Origin: JBGSIZ01 sp041742255
GTDB lineage: Bacteria > Pseudomonadota > Alphaproteobacteria > Rhodobacterales > Rhodobacteraceae
Reading direction: 5' to 3'
Length of the DNA: 17,822 nt
Assembly: GCA_041742255.1 (NCBI GenBank)
Contig: JBGSIZ010000174.1
Location: forward strand, 1-17,822
Shown here: positions 1 to 8,224 of the stretch, one piece after another
How positions within the stretch are numbered: position 1 is the first letter of the stretch
Layout: every line of letters starts with the position of its first letter
The notes under the pieces: model-generated
Told to the model about the DNA's origin: nothing
Database searches by the model: none
What the model saw: the letters and a program-made list of their open reading frames with translations, nothing else
Program-made: the position numbers and the translations under genes

Positions 1-2
1 AC

Positions 3-23
3 GATCTGATTGAAAAGAAGTAA
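3..23 (+). CDS. 3' end of an upstream gene (last six codons)
   Basis: One + strand frame runs open from the window edge and reads DLIEKK followed by TAA. The other two + frames hit TGA at once. A strong terminator begins 23 bases after the stop, so this is probably the true end of a gene entering from the left. Six residues are too few to identify the product, and an intergenic start of the window cannot be excluded. Confidence 0.4.
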   Translation, partial: DLIEKK

Positions 24-46
24 CAATTCGAGTTGAATTGACACGA

Positions 47-83
47 TCAGGCCCGCGGACCCCTGCGGGCCTGACTGTTTTTA
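47..83 (+). terminator. Rho-independent terminator of the upstream + strand gene
   Basis: A perfect 10-bp GC-rich stem (TCAGGCCCGC paired with GCGGGCCTGA) encloses an 8-nt loop and is followed by CTGTTTTTA. The T-run is on the + strand side, so it terminates transcription entering from the left. On the - strand it lies about 240 bases beyond the RTX gene's stop, where it has no T-run. Confidence 0.85.
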
Positions 84-325
84 TGCGCCGCTTTCAATGC
101 GAAAACTTTGACTAAATTCCGCAAGTCTTTGGAATTGAACGCACACAGTGTGCATCCATTCCTGCACCCCGTGGAAACGGGGTGTCATGCGCACAACGGC
201 CTCGGACTACGGTCTATAGCCGTCGGCAATTCCGCGCCGCCCATGGCGCATTGCCGCCCGATGTGGCCTGCGACACCCACATTGACACAGCCGATTTGGC
301 AAACCCCCTCGTGGCCAGGGACCCG
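84..325. other. Gene-less stretch downstream of the RTX gene
   Basis: I see no credible gene here; the open frames are not protein-like. It holds two compact inverted repeats. One is GCACAC-A-GTGTGC at 141-153. The other is a perfect 8-bp hairpin, CACCCCGT-GGAA-ACGGGGTG, at 165-184. Neither is followed by a T-run on either strand, so I do not call them terminators. The hairpin could protect the 3' end of the RTX transcript, which runs leftward through it. Confidence 0.5.
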
Positions 326-2449
326 TCAGAACACGAAGTCGGTTTCCATGACTGTTCCCTTTACATAGATCGCGAGGTCTGCGGTGCCGTCGTTGTTCGT
401 GTCACCATAGATGTAGCCGCGGTTCATCCACAGCGAGGCAACGCCGGCGGCGGACGATCCGAAGACAAAGGCCTGGTTGCCCATCACAGACGTATCGGCA
501 TCAATTGCCGAGAGGTCGATCTGGTCCACCCCGGTCTGGAAATCCAGCACCTTGTCGCTTTTTGTGCGCGCGGTGTCCGACGCCAGCAAAAAGACAAACA
601 CGTCCGCCCCTGCGCCTCCGGTCATCTTGTCCTGTCCGGCACCGCCATCAAGCCGGTCATTCCCTGCATCGCCGTATAGCAGGTCTGCGTCCGCCCCACC
701 CATCAGGGTATCGTTGCCGTCCTTGCCCATCAGCTTGTCAGCCCCTGCGAGGCTTTGCAGGATGTTGTCGCCAGCGTTGCCAATGATCATGTTGGCGTTC
801 AGGTTCCCGGTGCCATTGATGGCGGCGGTTCCGATCAGTTCGAGCTTTTCGACATCTGCTGACATCGTGAAACTCGCCGACGATCTCACCGTGTCGTATC
901 CCGCCAGTCCGGCAACGAATGTGCTGCTGCCGGACACGTCAAAAATGTCGTTGCCTGCAGTGCCCAAAAGCTGAACCACAATCGGCTCTGGCGTGACACT
1001 GACAGTGTCCCACGTCCCCGCACCATCGAACACTCCGTTGACCGTTGACAGCGCCTTGATCGTCATGTCGCGCAGATCCAACACTTTGTCGTCGAACACC
1101 AGCCACTCGACGTCTTGGATCAGATCCACCGATTGGGTGCCCACTTTGTCGCGGACCTCAAAGGTGGCGTTGCCTTTTGCCGTGATGGTGAAGTTGGCGT
1201 AATTGCCGGAATACCCGACGATATCTTCGCCAGCCTTGCCGTTTAGCGTGTCTCGTCCTGCTCCACCAATCAGGATGTCGTTGCCTGCACCGCCCGTCAG
1301 GTTGTCATTTCCACCTTTGCCGTCCAGCCATGCCCCATTGTCATAGCCCGTCACCGTATCATCCAGCCGGGTGCCGATCACGGTCCCGAATGTTACCGTG
1401 TTGGCGCCCGCCTCGGTCACCGACCCGTAATGCGTGCCATTGGTATTTATGAACAATGTCGGCGCAATAATGTCGGAGTTCGCATCGCGGATCGATGTGT
1501 CGACGACCACCACATTGTCATGGTCCCTCCCGCCGTGAAAATTGATGTCACGGTCGGTCTGCAACACATGCACAAAGTTCCCGACGGCCGAAGTCCAGGA
1601 CGCGAACACGACCGAATGGCGCATGTCCATGTCGCTGAGGTTGGTAAAGCTGCTGTCGTAGACATCGCGGATCTGCAGACCATAGCCATTGCCGCCGTCA
1701 CCCTTGTTATGGGCGCCGGTCATCGTGATGCTGTCGATCTTTGCGTTCGTGCTGCTCGCCACATTCACCCCCAGCGATGGCACGTCATGCGACACGATAT
1801 CGAACAAGGACAGCCCCGCGGTGCCGTCAACTTCGATAACGGCGTTGCGCGAGTAGGCGCCCAGCGTGTTGGAGAACTTGGACGGATCGGCTGTGCCGAG
1901 CCCGTAATCCACCGTAAAGCCGCCCACGGTCACGTTTTCCGCCATGCTGATTTCGGAGGCCGTGGTTTCGCCCGTGGTGAAATCGAAATGCGCCCCGGTC
2001 GACAGGGTGACCTTTGATCCGTCCACCGCCACGACCTTGGCAATCGACGTGCGCAGGGCCACGTCGGTGTTGGCCCATGTTGTATCGCCGATCTCGGCAT
2101 AGAACTCCGCGGTGCTTTCGCGCTCCAGATAGACATGATCGCCCACCACAAAGCTGTGGCTGCCCGACAGCGTCATCACCGTGCTGCCCTCGGCCATGTC
2201 GTTGCTCAGGGTAAAGGCACCCTTCGTGCTGCCGCTGCCGATCTGGAACGCCTCTTCTCCTAGATTGGCAGGCACGTCGATAAAGGTCTTGCCCGATCCC
2301 GCGCCGACGACCGAGATGTCGTCCCGGTCCACCACGATCGTGCGGTCGAAGCTGTAGTGGCCCGCCTCGAGTTGCAGCGTCGTCCCGGCAGGTGCCGTGT
2401 CGATCAGATTTTGCAGTGCGGCGGCCGAGGTGCCAAGTTTGACGATCAT
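326..2449 (-). CDS. Secreted RTX calcium-binding protein with N-terminal beta-helix domain
   Basis: Predicted 707-residue exported protein. Residues about 15-350 look like a right-handed parallel beta-helix of the pectate-lyase/epimerase type (VVGAGSGKTFIDVP near residue 47, then short beta-strand turns). Two blocks of GGxGxDxLx calcium-binding nonapeptides follow, at about 370-411 and 556-616. The C-terminal tail (GADVFVF, then DFQTGVDQIDLSAIDA) resembles the serralysin-type secretion region, and DTNNDGTADL near 685 is an EF-hand-like calcium loop. There is no signal peptide, as expected for type I secretion; no transporter genes are in the window. The frame stays open upstream to 2701, but I chose the ATG at 2449 because GGAGG lies 7 bases before it and the beta-helix homology starts there. 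The substrate is unknown; a polysaccharide lyase, an epimerase or an adhesin are all possible. Confidence 0.88.
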   Translation of the reverse strand: MIVKLGTSAAALQNLIDTAPAGTTLQLEAGHYSFDRTIVVDRDDISVVGAGSGKTFIDVPANLGEEAFQIGSGSTKGAFTLSNDMAEGSTVMTLSGSHSFVVGDHVYLERESTAEFYAEIGDTTWANTDVALRTSIAKVVAVDGSKVTLSTGAHFDFTTGETTASEISMAENVTVGGFTVDYGLGTADPSKFSNTLGAYSRNAVIEVDGTAGLSLFDIVSHDVPSLGVNVASSTNAKIDSITMTGAHNKGDGGNGYGLQIRDVYDSSFTNLSDMDMRHSVVFASWTSAVGNFVHVLQTDRDINFHGGRDHDNVVVVDTSIRDANSDIIAPTLFINTNGTHYGSVTEAGANTVTFGTVIGTRLDDTVTGYDNGAWLDGKGGNDNLTGGAGNDILIGGAGRDTLNGKAGEDIVGYSGNYANFTITAKGNATFEVRDKVGTQSVDLIQDVEWLVFDDKVLDLRDMTIKALSTVNGVFDGAGTWDTVSVTPEPIVVQLLGTAGNDIFDVSGSSTFVAGLAGYDTVRSSASFTMSADVEKLELIGTAAINGTGNLNANMIIGNAGDNILQSLAGADKLMGKDGNDTLMGGADADLLYGDAGNDRLDGGAGQDKMTGGAGADVFVFLLASDTARTKSDKVLDFQTGVDQIDLSAIDADTSVMGNQAFVFGSSAAGVASLWMNRGYIYGDTNNDGTADLAIYVKGTVMETDFVF

Positions 2450-2456
2450 GACATGG

Positions 2457-2461
2457 CCTCC
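2457..2461 (-). promoter_or_regulatory. Ribosome binding site deciding the RTX gene start
   Basis: On the - strand GGAGG is followed by 7 bases and then ATG at 2449. The longer open frame to 2701 would add 84 residues of unstructured-looking sequence with no such site. Confidence 0.75.
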
Positions 2462-3060
2462 GCCACTGGCGTGGTCCTGACCAGTGAAAGACGTGCGAAA
2501 TGTGCGCTGAGTGCCGTCCTTGACGAAGCCCGCGTCACTGTCCGGTCCGAAATGAAGGTCACCGATGGAACCGACTGCTGAAGGCTCGACGAGCCAAGGG
2601 CTGCGGGCAACAGGCAGAGCGCCTGTGAGGCAAAGGTCATGGTATGCATAGATGTCATCCTGATAGGTCAGAGGAGTGCCACTGACTGGGCATGCGCACA
2701 CAGGTCACCCAAAGGGCGGCCCAAAACGGGTCTCAACCGGTATTGGAACCTGCCGTTCGGGGCAGGCTTTCGCTTCGAATTGACGGAAGGGTGCCGCATA
2801 GATTTCGTTGCAAGGGTCACGCCCCGGCTCGCGTGAGGGTGCCCAGCATTGCTGCACGCATTTCGAATTGTTGACGATTTTTTCCGATTTCTGGGAACCG
2901 GATGACTTGGGCCGCGTTGTAGACGTGAGTCCTACAGATGTCATCATTGTGGTCCGGGAATGTCCGGAAGTTGGCAACGGTGTGATCCATCGTTTGTAAT
3001 TGATGCGGGAAAGTGGAGCGCCGGGTCCGCTCCCCTAGTATCGCGTTTCGCAACATATTC
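2462..3060. other. Gene-less stretch between the RTX gene and the IS remnant
   Basis: About 600 bases with open frames on both strands, none with recognisable or protein-like composition. The RTX promoter should lie in its lower part, but I cannot place it confidently. It also contains an exact GGAAC-N16-CGTT motif facing right at 2894-2918. No convincing gene follows that motif before the transposase remnant, so the original downstream gene may have been lost. Confidence 0.5.
2894..2918 (+). promoter_or_regulatory. Candidate EcfG-type (general stress) promoter, apparently orphaned
   Basis: GGAAC and CGTT are separated by exactly 16 bases, with an extra G in front (GGGAAC). This matches the -35/-10 pattern known for alphaproteobacterial EcfG sigma factors and has the same spacing as the motif at 8972-8996. 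A transcript would start near 2925 and head toward the IS remnant. No downstream gene is evident, so it is either a relic, the promoter of a small RNA, or a chance match. Confidence 0.35.
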
Positions 3061-3068
3061 ATGCTGGC

Positions 3069-3318
3069 CGACGTTGCCCCCAACTTTTATCCAGCGAAAG
3101 CCGGACACCGGCGTTTGAGTTTTGCCTGTTTGGGCGGGTTGGGCAACGGGGGCTGGCGCGGAGATGTGCTGGTTGCGCAGCGTCAGAACTCGTGGCGGAG
3201 TGACAGTCTGGGTGAACCCGGCAAGTGTCTGCCAGCCGAGGCGGGAGTGCGGGCGTTCGGTGTTGTAATCCTTTCGCCAGGTCGCGAGCGTGGCGCGGGC
3301 GTGTTTCAAGCCGACTGG
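3069..3318 (-). mobile_element. IS3-family transposase (OrfB) C-terminal remnant
   Basis: The - strand frame from about 3318 reads HARATLATWRKDYNTERPHS followed by RLGWQTLAGF. This is the well-known C-terminal signature of IS3-family OrfB transposases (W-x2-DYN-x2-RPH-x2-LG). The tail PAQTGKTQT is also familiar from Rhodobacteraceae copies. Everything upstream, including the DDE catalytic core and OrfA, is missing; at about 3320 the sequence changes to unrelated DNA that joins the helicase pseudogene. The GTTGCCCCC near 3074 resembles an IS terminal repeat, so the element's right end is probably close to 3069. The fragment cannot be active. The frame runs open to 2944, beyond the likely IS end. 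Confidence 0.8.
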
Positions 3319-3364
3319 CAAGGATCGCAAGCCTGGCGAAAAGGACGAGGCCAGCTAGTTCACC

Positions 3365-4410
3365 GTGTTGCCGATGGAGGAGGAGGCCCCCTTGGTGCTG
3401 TTGCCGGTTGAATTGGTGTGCAACGAGCGGACCTCGACCTATGACATCCGCGCGCTTGAGGATGACATCACCACCAACCTGCCGCTGCAAGAACTGTTGT
3501 TCACTGATTTCGGCATGCTGTTGCCCGAGATTGACGAGCTCGAAGGCTGGCATCCGTCTATGTATTTTGCCCAAATGGCCGATGCGGTTTTCGGCCTGCA
3601 CGGTTGGATGGTTGATACTGACGAGATGCAGCTTGGGTTCTTCTCATTCGGCAAGCTGTTGATGCACTGCGACCTTGATCCGGCGGCGTGGCCGGACGGC
3701 GGGCTGACGGAAAGCCCGTTGCTGGGCGGGATTTTGGCCGAAGGGTTTGATGGCGGCACGTCGATTTTCGGGCCGGAGGATAAGTTGGACGTGCTGCTTG
3801 ACCCGGCGGATATCATTCAGGTCGTCGATGCGGATGCGTTGCAAACCAAGTTGATCGAAGATGTGCGGCGGGAGGCGAACCTTGTGGTGCAAGGCCCGCC
3901 CGGCACGGGAAAACCGCAGACCATCACCAACTTGATCGCAGCGGCGGCGCATGACGGCAAGACGGTGCTGTTCGTGGCAAAAAGTTGGCGGCGTTGTCGG
4001 TCGTGCATCGCCGACTGGTGAAGTCTGGCCTGCGCGATATCTGTCTGGAACTGCATTCGCGCAGTGCAAACAAAAAGGCTCTGGCGCAAGTGCTTGGCCG
4101 GACTTTGATGGCCAGTGTTGATGCCGTGCCGGGGGTGTCTGATGCCTCTGGTCTGCGCCAGAACCGTGATGCGTCGAACAGGATTTCAGACCTGCTGCAC
4201 ACGCCAGTGGGCGCGTCGGGTGATACGCCGTTCCGCGCGATGTCCGAGATTGTTGGCCTGATCGGGAAGGGTGCCAGCCGCCGTCGATCCCGCTGGAGGG
4301 ACTTGAACGGCTGACTGCGCCGTAGCGCAAGGCCGCGTTGGGGGCCATCGCCCGGTATATCGAGGCCATGCGGGTTGTTGGCGCGCCGGTGGATCATGCG
4401 TTGTGTCATC
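3365..4410 (+). pseudogene. Helicase pseudogene (DUF4011/DUF3320-type, superfamily 1)
   Basis: Fragment of a very large P-loop helicase-like protein, a family usually well over 1000 residues. Recognisable parts are LVLLPVELVCNERTSTYDIR, the stretch around MQLGFFSFGKLL, VVQGPPGTGKPQTITN (Walker A) and ICLELHSRSANKKAL. The reading frame changes near 3978, where GTGGCAAAAAG seems to lack one base relative to the expected VAEK. It changes again near 4275 and meets an in-frame TAG at 4323, before ending around GAPVDHAL. Walker A has GKP where Ser or Thr follows Lys in active ATPases. Both the N-terminal DUF4011 part and the C-terminal helicase and nuclease parts are absent. Such genes often sit in defence or accessory islands; here it is clearly dead. 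Confidence 0.85.
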
Positions 4411-4417
4411 AGGGTCG

Positions 4418-4524
4418 ATGTCGCTCTGCAACAGCGACTGTATCAACGCGGTTGCTTCTTCCAGTTTTCCGGCCCTTGTCAATTCGATGGCGCGGGCCAT
4501 GCCGCTGGCAAATGGTAATTTCAT
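4418..4524 (-). pseudogene. Truncated N-terminus of a PHB depolymerase-like esterase
   Basis: The - strand reads MKLPFASGMARAIELTRAG followed by KLEEATALIQSLLQS. This resembles the N-terminal segment of the PHB-depolymerase (LpqC-type) esterase family, where the phrase LTRAG-x-LxEATALIQ recurs. Homology stops after about 35 residues, and the sequence then enters the helicase remnant, so the catalytic domain is gone. A GTG at 4536 in the same frame is an alternative start. The abrupt join at about 4410-4418 marks one edge of the rearranged segment. Confidence 0.6.
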
Positions 4525-4651
4525 GTGTGCTTTCACGATTGGCTAAGAGGTCACGCAAGTTTTCACAGTAGCCAGAATAGGATCGCAGGGGTGATGCGCC
4601 TGTGATCGGACGTGCGCGATGGTTGCGCCCGCGCCATGCACTTACCCCGGA

Positions 4652-6744
4652 TCAGGATTGAAACGTCTCCTCGCGGGGCCAATGACGCAACGCCTGACAG
4701 GCTGCGATGAACCTGGCCACTGTGGTCGCGTCCTCCAGTTTGCAGATCGCATCGTCGTCGATCTCGGCCAAACCACAGGCGGCAAGCAGGTCGGATGCTT
4801 CCTCAGCCCACCCGATCACCTTGCAATGCACATAGGCATCCGACAGGAAATCCACCGCAGCGGGATTTTCGGCAAGGCCGTCCACACCCGGCAGGATGGC
4901 AATGGCGTCAAACAGAACCGAGGGTGCCCCACCAATTTTGTCTGTCACCGCATGCAAGTTCTGATTGCTACACAACACTCCGCCGATACGAGGCGCAATG
5001 AACCGCAACACGCCGCCCGCGTCCTTGACCTCCGTTTCCAGCCCGGCAAGGATAGCGCCATCGAAGCCGTCGCTCAACAAGACGCCCATGATCCGACCCT
5101 TGAAACTTTGTGGCGGATTGGACTGGATACTCAACGCCTCAGATGTCGCCAGATCATTGCGTGTTGGCCGGGCGGCGGGGGCCGGTTCGGGCAATCGCGG
5201 CAGACCGAGCCTGTCGGCGGTATTTCTCGCAAGGTCTTCATCGACATTCAGCAGGTGAGCCACCATCCGTTCACGGATCGCGGGTTCCTTGCATTTCGAC
5301 AGCTCAAAAACAAATGCGCCCAGGATATGATCCTGTTCCGACGCGGTCTGGCTGATATAGAACTGCCGCGCCTGACTATAATGGTCGGCAAAACTTTCAG
5401 GGCGCAAACGGGCCTTTTCTCCGGTTACAGGCTCCTTGTAGCTGACATAGCCCTCCAAAGGATGCGCGCGCGGTCCTTCGCCCCATCCGTTGGGTTCATA
5501 ATTCACCCGGCCCTTGCGCGCTGCGGTCTGCATATGCCGTCCTGTTGATAATTGTTGACCGGGCACCCTTTTGGCGCGTTCACTGGTATCTTGGTGAAGT
5601 TCGGCCCCCCCAGACGTTTCAGTTGGGTGTCGAGGTAGGAAAAATTTCGCCCTTGCAGCAACGGGTCGTCGGTGAAATCAACGCCGGGGATCACGTTTGC
5701 CGTGCAGAACGCCACCTGTTCCGTCTCGGCAAAGAAATTGTCCACAGCGCGGTCAAGCCGCATCGTGCCGATGATCTCAACCGGGCACTCCTCCTCCGGG
5801 ATGAGTTTGGTCGGGTCCAACACATCAAACGCAAAGCCGTCCGCAAAGGCCTGATCGAACAACTGCACGCCAAGGTCCCATTCCGGAAAATCGCCCCGGT
5901 CGATGGCATCCCACAAATCGCGGCGATGGCGATCCGGATCGGCGCCGTTGCTTTTCACTGCTTCGTCCCAGACCACCGACTGCAAACCCATCCGGGGTTT
6001 CCAGTGGAATTTGACAAAAGTGGACACGCCCCCTTCGGTCACAAAACGGAATGTGTGAACCCCGAACCCTTCCATCGTGGAAAACGACCGTGGAACTGTG
6101 CGATCGGACATCTGCCACAGCACCGTATGCATAGCCTCGGGCGTCAGCGAGATGAAGTCCCAGAAATTGTCATGCGCACTGGCCGCCTGCGGAAAGTCAC
6201 GGTCGGGGGCCGGTTTGACGGCATGAACCAGATCGGGAAACTTGATCGCGTCCTGAATGAAAAACACTGGGATGTTGTTGCCAACTATATCCCAGTTGCC
6301 GGTTTCGGTGTAAAACTTGACCGAAAACCCGCGGATGTCGCGGGCCAGATCCGGGGATCCCTTATTACCGGCCACAGTCGAGAACCGGACGAATACCTCG
6401 GTTTCCTTGCCTGCCTCGGCAAAAGGGGCGGCGCGGGTCACATCCGGGATGGCCCGAGAACAGGTAAAGGTGCCATGCGCGCCGTAACCACGGGCATGAA
6501 CCACCCGTTCGGGAATGCGTTCATGGTCAAAATGAAAGATTTTCTCGCGCAAGGCGAAATCTTCTAGCAGGGTCGGCGCCGGCGCGCCCACCCGTAATGA
6601 ATTCTGATTGTCCGAGATAACCACGCCTTGTGCTGTGGTCAGGCGGTCCGCCCCGTCCTGCGCATGCTGATGAACCTCTCCACCTGACCCCGTTGCAGAA
6701 ATCAGGGTGTTAAAGTCTGTTGGCTGGCGTGGTGATTTGGTCAT
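4652..6744 (-). pseudogene. katE: Large-subunit catalase (HPII/KatE type), frameshifted
   Basis: Would encode a ~697-residue clade-2 monofunctional haem catalase that dismutates H2O2. The first part (ATG 6744 to TGA 5503, 413 residues) has the catalytic His83 (VVHARGYGAHG), the VGNN asparagines near 156 and the haem-ligand Tyr370 (RNFSYLDTQ). The second part continues in another frame to TGA at 4652. It contains GRVNYEPNGWG, FADHYSQARQF and a C-terminal DJ-1/glutamine-amidotransferase-like domain (from FKGRIMGVLLSDGFDG) typical of large catalases. The frames switch at about 5536-5538. One extra C there would give DGHMQTAARKGRVNYEP, the expected family sequence. Start 6744 is preceded by AAAGGGG. 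The second part has its own ATG at 5533 with AGGA 6 bases ahead, so a split product is conceivable; otherwise this is a recent mutation or a sequencing error. It lies 75 bases downstream of the DUF3618 gene. Confidence 0.9.
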
Positions 6745-6784
6745 TGGTAACCCCTTTAATGACAAGCGTTGGCAAGACGGGATT

Positions 6785-6812
6785 TCCGGGCGGATCGAAA
6801 GACCCGCCCGGA
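6785..6812 (-). other. Intercistronic hairpin between the DUF3618 gene and katE
   Basis: A perfect 9-bp stem (TCCGGGCGG with CCGCCCGGA) encloses a 10-nt loop in the 75-base gap. No T-run follows on the - strand, so it is not a classic terminator. It could be a partial attenuator or an mRNA-stabilising element that sets the katE level relative to the upstream genes. Confidence 0.5.
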
Positions 6813-6819
6813 CACTGCA

Positions 6820-7836
6820 TCAGGTGCGCGATTGATCGGACCTGACCTCATTGGTGGCACCAGTTGCGTGGTCATAGACCCGCGTGGCCGCATCTGCGGC
6901 GCGGTCCAAGATGACGTCCCCCACGGTCTTGCCCTTGGGCACAAGGTCCGCAAGGTCTGCACCCATGTCCTTGATTTCGCCCGTGGCGTCGGATGCGACC
7001 GTTTTCGCCATGGCGATGGCCTTGGCGCGTTCGTCGCGATACAGGGATTGCGCGGCAGCAAACAAATCATCGCTGCTTTTGCCCATGGCGTCATCTTCGA
7101 TCTTGCTGTGCGGCAGTGCGCCACCAAGTGCGGCGCCCAAGGCAACGGCAAGAGCCCCCACCACCAAGGGTTGATTATCAAACAACCCGACGGCGGCGCG
7201 TGATCCCCGGTTCATGGCGGCGGCGGTTGACAGTCGGGCGTCATGCGCGGCGCGGCGTGCGGCCACAACACGGGTTTTCGCGGCATCAGACAGATCGTCC
7301 AGACCATGCGACAGCCTGTCGGTCAGATCGGAAACCGTCTGACCCACGCCCGTTGCGGCATCGTTGACCGAATCCTTGACCGAACTTGCCGCGCTCCGGA
7401 CTGTGTCAGAAACACCTGCTGCACCGCGTCTGTCCGCTACCCGGTCAAACGATCCGCCATCGCGCGCCGAACGGTCGTAGCCATACCAAAACTGGTCCTC
7501 GTCGGCGAAGGGTCCATCGCTCAACCCGTTTGAGGCCAGTGTCTTGGCGTTCCAAGGATCGGATCCTGACCTCTGCCCGGAACGTCGGTTCTGCCCCAGA
7601 AACAACCATGCAAGGCCCACGCCGACCAACACTACCGCGGCCGGGTTGCGGCCCACGGTATCGCTGATGGCGCGGCCAATGTCGGCGCCTTGGCCTCGAA
7701 CCATGGCACCCACATCGTTCAAGATGGCGTTCACGGAAAACTTTTCTTGCAGGTTGTTGAGCGTGTCGCTCATCTGGGCACGCTCATCAACGATGGCGCG
7801 CTCGATGTCGTCAGAAGTGCGGGTATCATTTGTCAT
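6820..7836 (-). CDS. DUF3618-containing membrane protein
   Basis: Predicted 338-residue protein. Residues about 5-55 match the DUF3618 pattern (SDDIERAIVDERAQMSDTLN), followed by a membrane segment near 67-84 (NPAAVVLVGVGLAWLFLG). A long Ala/Asp/Ser-rich amphipathic region follows (SVKDSVNDAATGVGQTVSDL), then a second hydrophobic stretch near 218-240 (LVVGALAVALGAALGGALP) and a charged tail. No biochemical function is established for the family; I infer an envelope role. The start is chosen at ATG 7836 because AAGGAG lies 7 bases upstream; the frame stays open another 45 codons without protein-like sequence. It overlaps the preceding gene by 11 bases, implying translational coupling, and shares its operon with the two genes before it and probably katE after it. 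Confidence 0.85.
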   Translation of the reverse strand: MTNDTRTSDDIERAIVDERAQMSDTLNNLQEKFSVNAILNDVGAMVRGQGADIGRAISDTVGRNPAAVVLVGVGLAWLFLGQNRRSGQRSGSDPWNAKTLASNGLSDGPFADEDQFWYGYDRSARDGGSFDRVADRRGAAGVSDTVRSAASSVKDSVNDAATGVGQTVSDLTDRLSHGLDDLSDAAKTRVVAARRAAHDARLSTAAAMNRGSRAAVGLFDNQPLVVGALAVALGAALGGALPHSKIEDDAMGKSSDDLFAAAQSLYRDERAKAIAMAKTVASDATGEIKDMGADLADLVPKGKTVGDVILDRAADAATRVYDHATGATNEVRSDQSRT

Positions 7837-8224
7837 TAAAGGACTCCTTGATTGCCGCGGCATCACGCGAAACCTGTCGCGCGGCGCGGGTCGGCACAAA
7901 GCCGATCTGTTGAAGTGAGGATTTCGCCGAAAAGAAGAGGATGAGGGCGACCAAGAGAAAACCGGCACCAACAGCGAACGACGCCCATTCCGGCGAAAGA
8001 CCGGCCCATATGACCAACGTCATCAAAGACGCAGCAATCACGTTCAGTCCGGTCATGGCCAACCCAGCTGCAACCACCATGGCCGCCAAAGAGGCTCCTG
8101 CTTTTTTCACGTTTTCGCCAATTTCGGTGCGGGCGAGGTCCGCCTCGTTGCGCACAAGGTTGCCGACATTCGCAAGAATGTCAGACATCATTTCTCCGGC
8201 CGACTTTGGGGCACTGGCCGTCAT
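7826..8224 (-). CDS. Holin-X-like (phage holin superfamily III) membrane protein
   Basis: Predicted 132-residue protein. Its N-terminus is cytosolic and amphipathic (SDILANVGNLVRNEADLART). Two adjacent membrane segments follow, at about 44-70 and 78-100 (AGFLLVALILFFSAKSSL), and then a charged tail. This layout fits the Actinobacterial Holin-X/DUF1469-type family, common in alphaproteobacteria next to DUF3618 genes. The phage name is historical; nothing nearby suggests a lysis module, and a role in envelope stress is more likely. ATG 8224 overlaps the stop of the upstream gene as ATGA, and its own stop overlaps the DUF3618 start, so the three genes form one tightly coupled unit. Confidence 0.82.
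   Translation of the reverse strand: MTASAPKSAGEMMSDILANVGNLVRNEADLARTEIGENVKKAGASLAAMVVAAGLAMTGLNVIAASLMTLVIWAGLSPEWASFAVGAGFLLVALILFFSAKSSLQQIGFVPTRAARQVSRDAAAIKESFNDK

Noticed and set aside
165..184. Perfect hairpin considered as a CRISPR repeat unit or terminator
   Set aside because: It occurs once, with no spaced copies and no T-run on either side.
2446..2658. 70-residue - strand ORF ending in an ATGA overlap with the RTX start, with a mildly hydrophobic N-terminus
   Set aside because: The coupling is tempting, but the composition is Ser/Thr/Arg-rich and not protein-like, and it lacks a ribosome site. Probably chance.
4619..6567. Two long + strand frames (about 309 and 340 residues) opposite katE
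   Set aside because: Both mirror the catalase coding sequence and show no family features.
7826..8224. Holin-like gene considered as evidence of a prophage
   Set aside because: No lysin, capsid or integrase genes are nearby; the gene is coupled to DUF3618 and stress genes, a common non-phage context.
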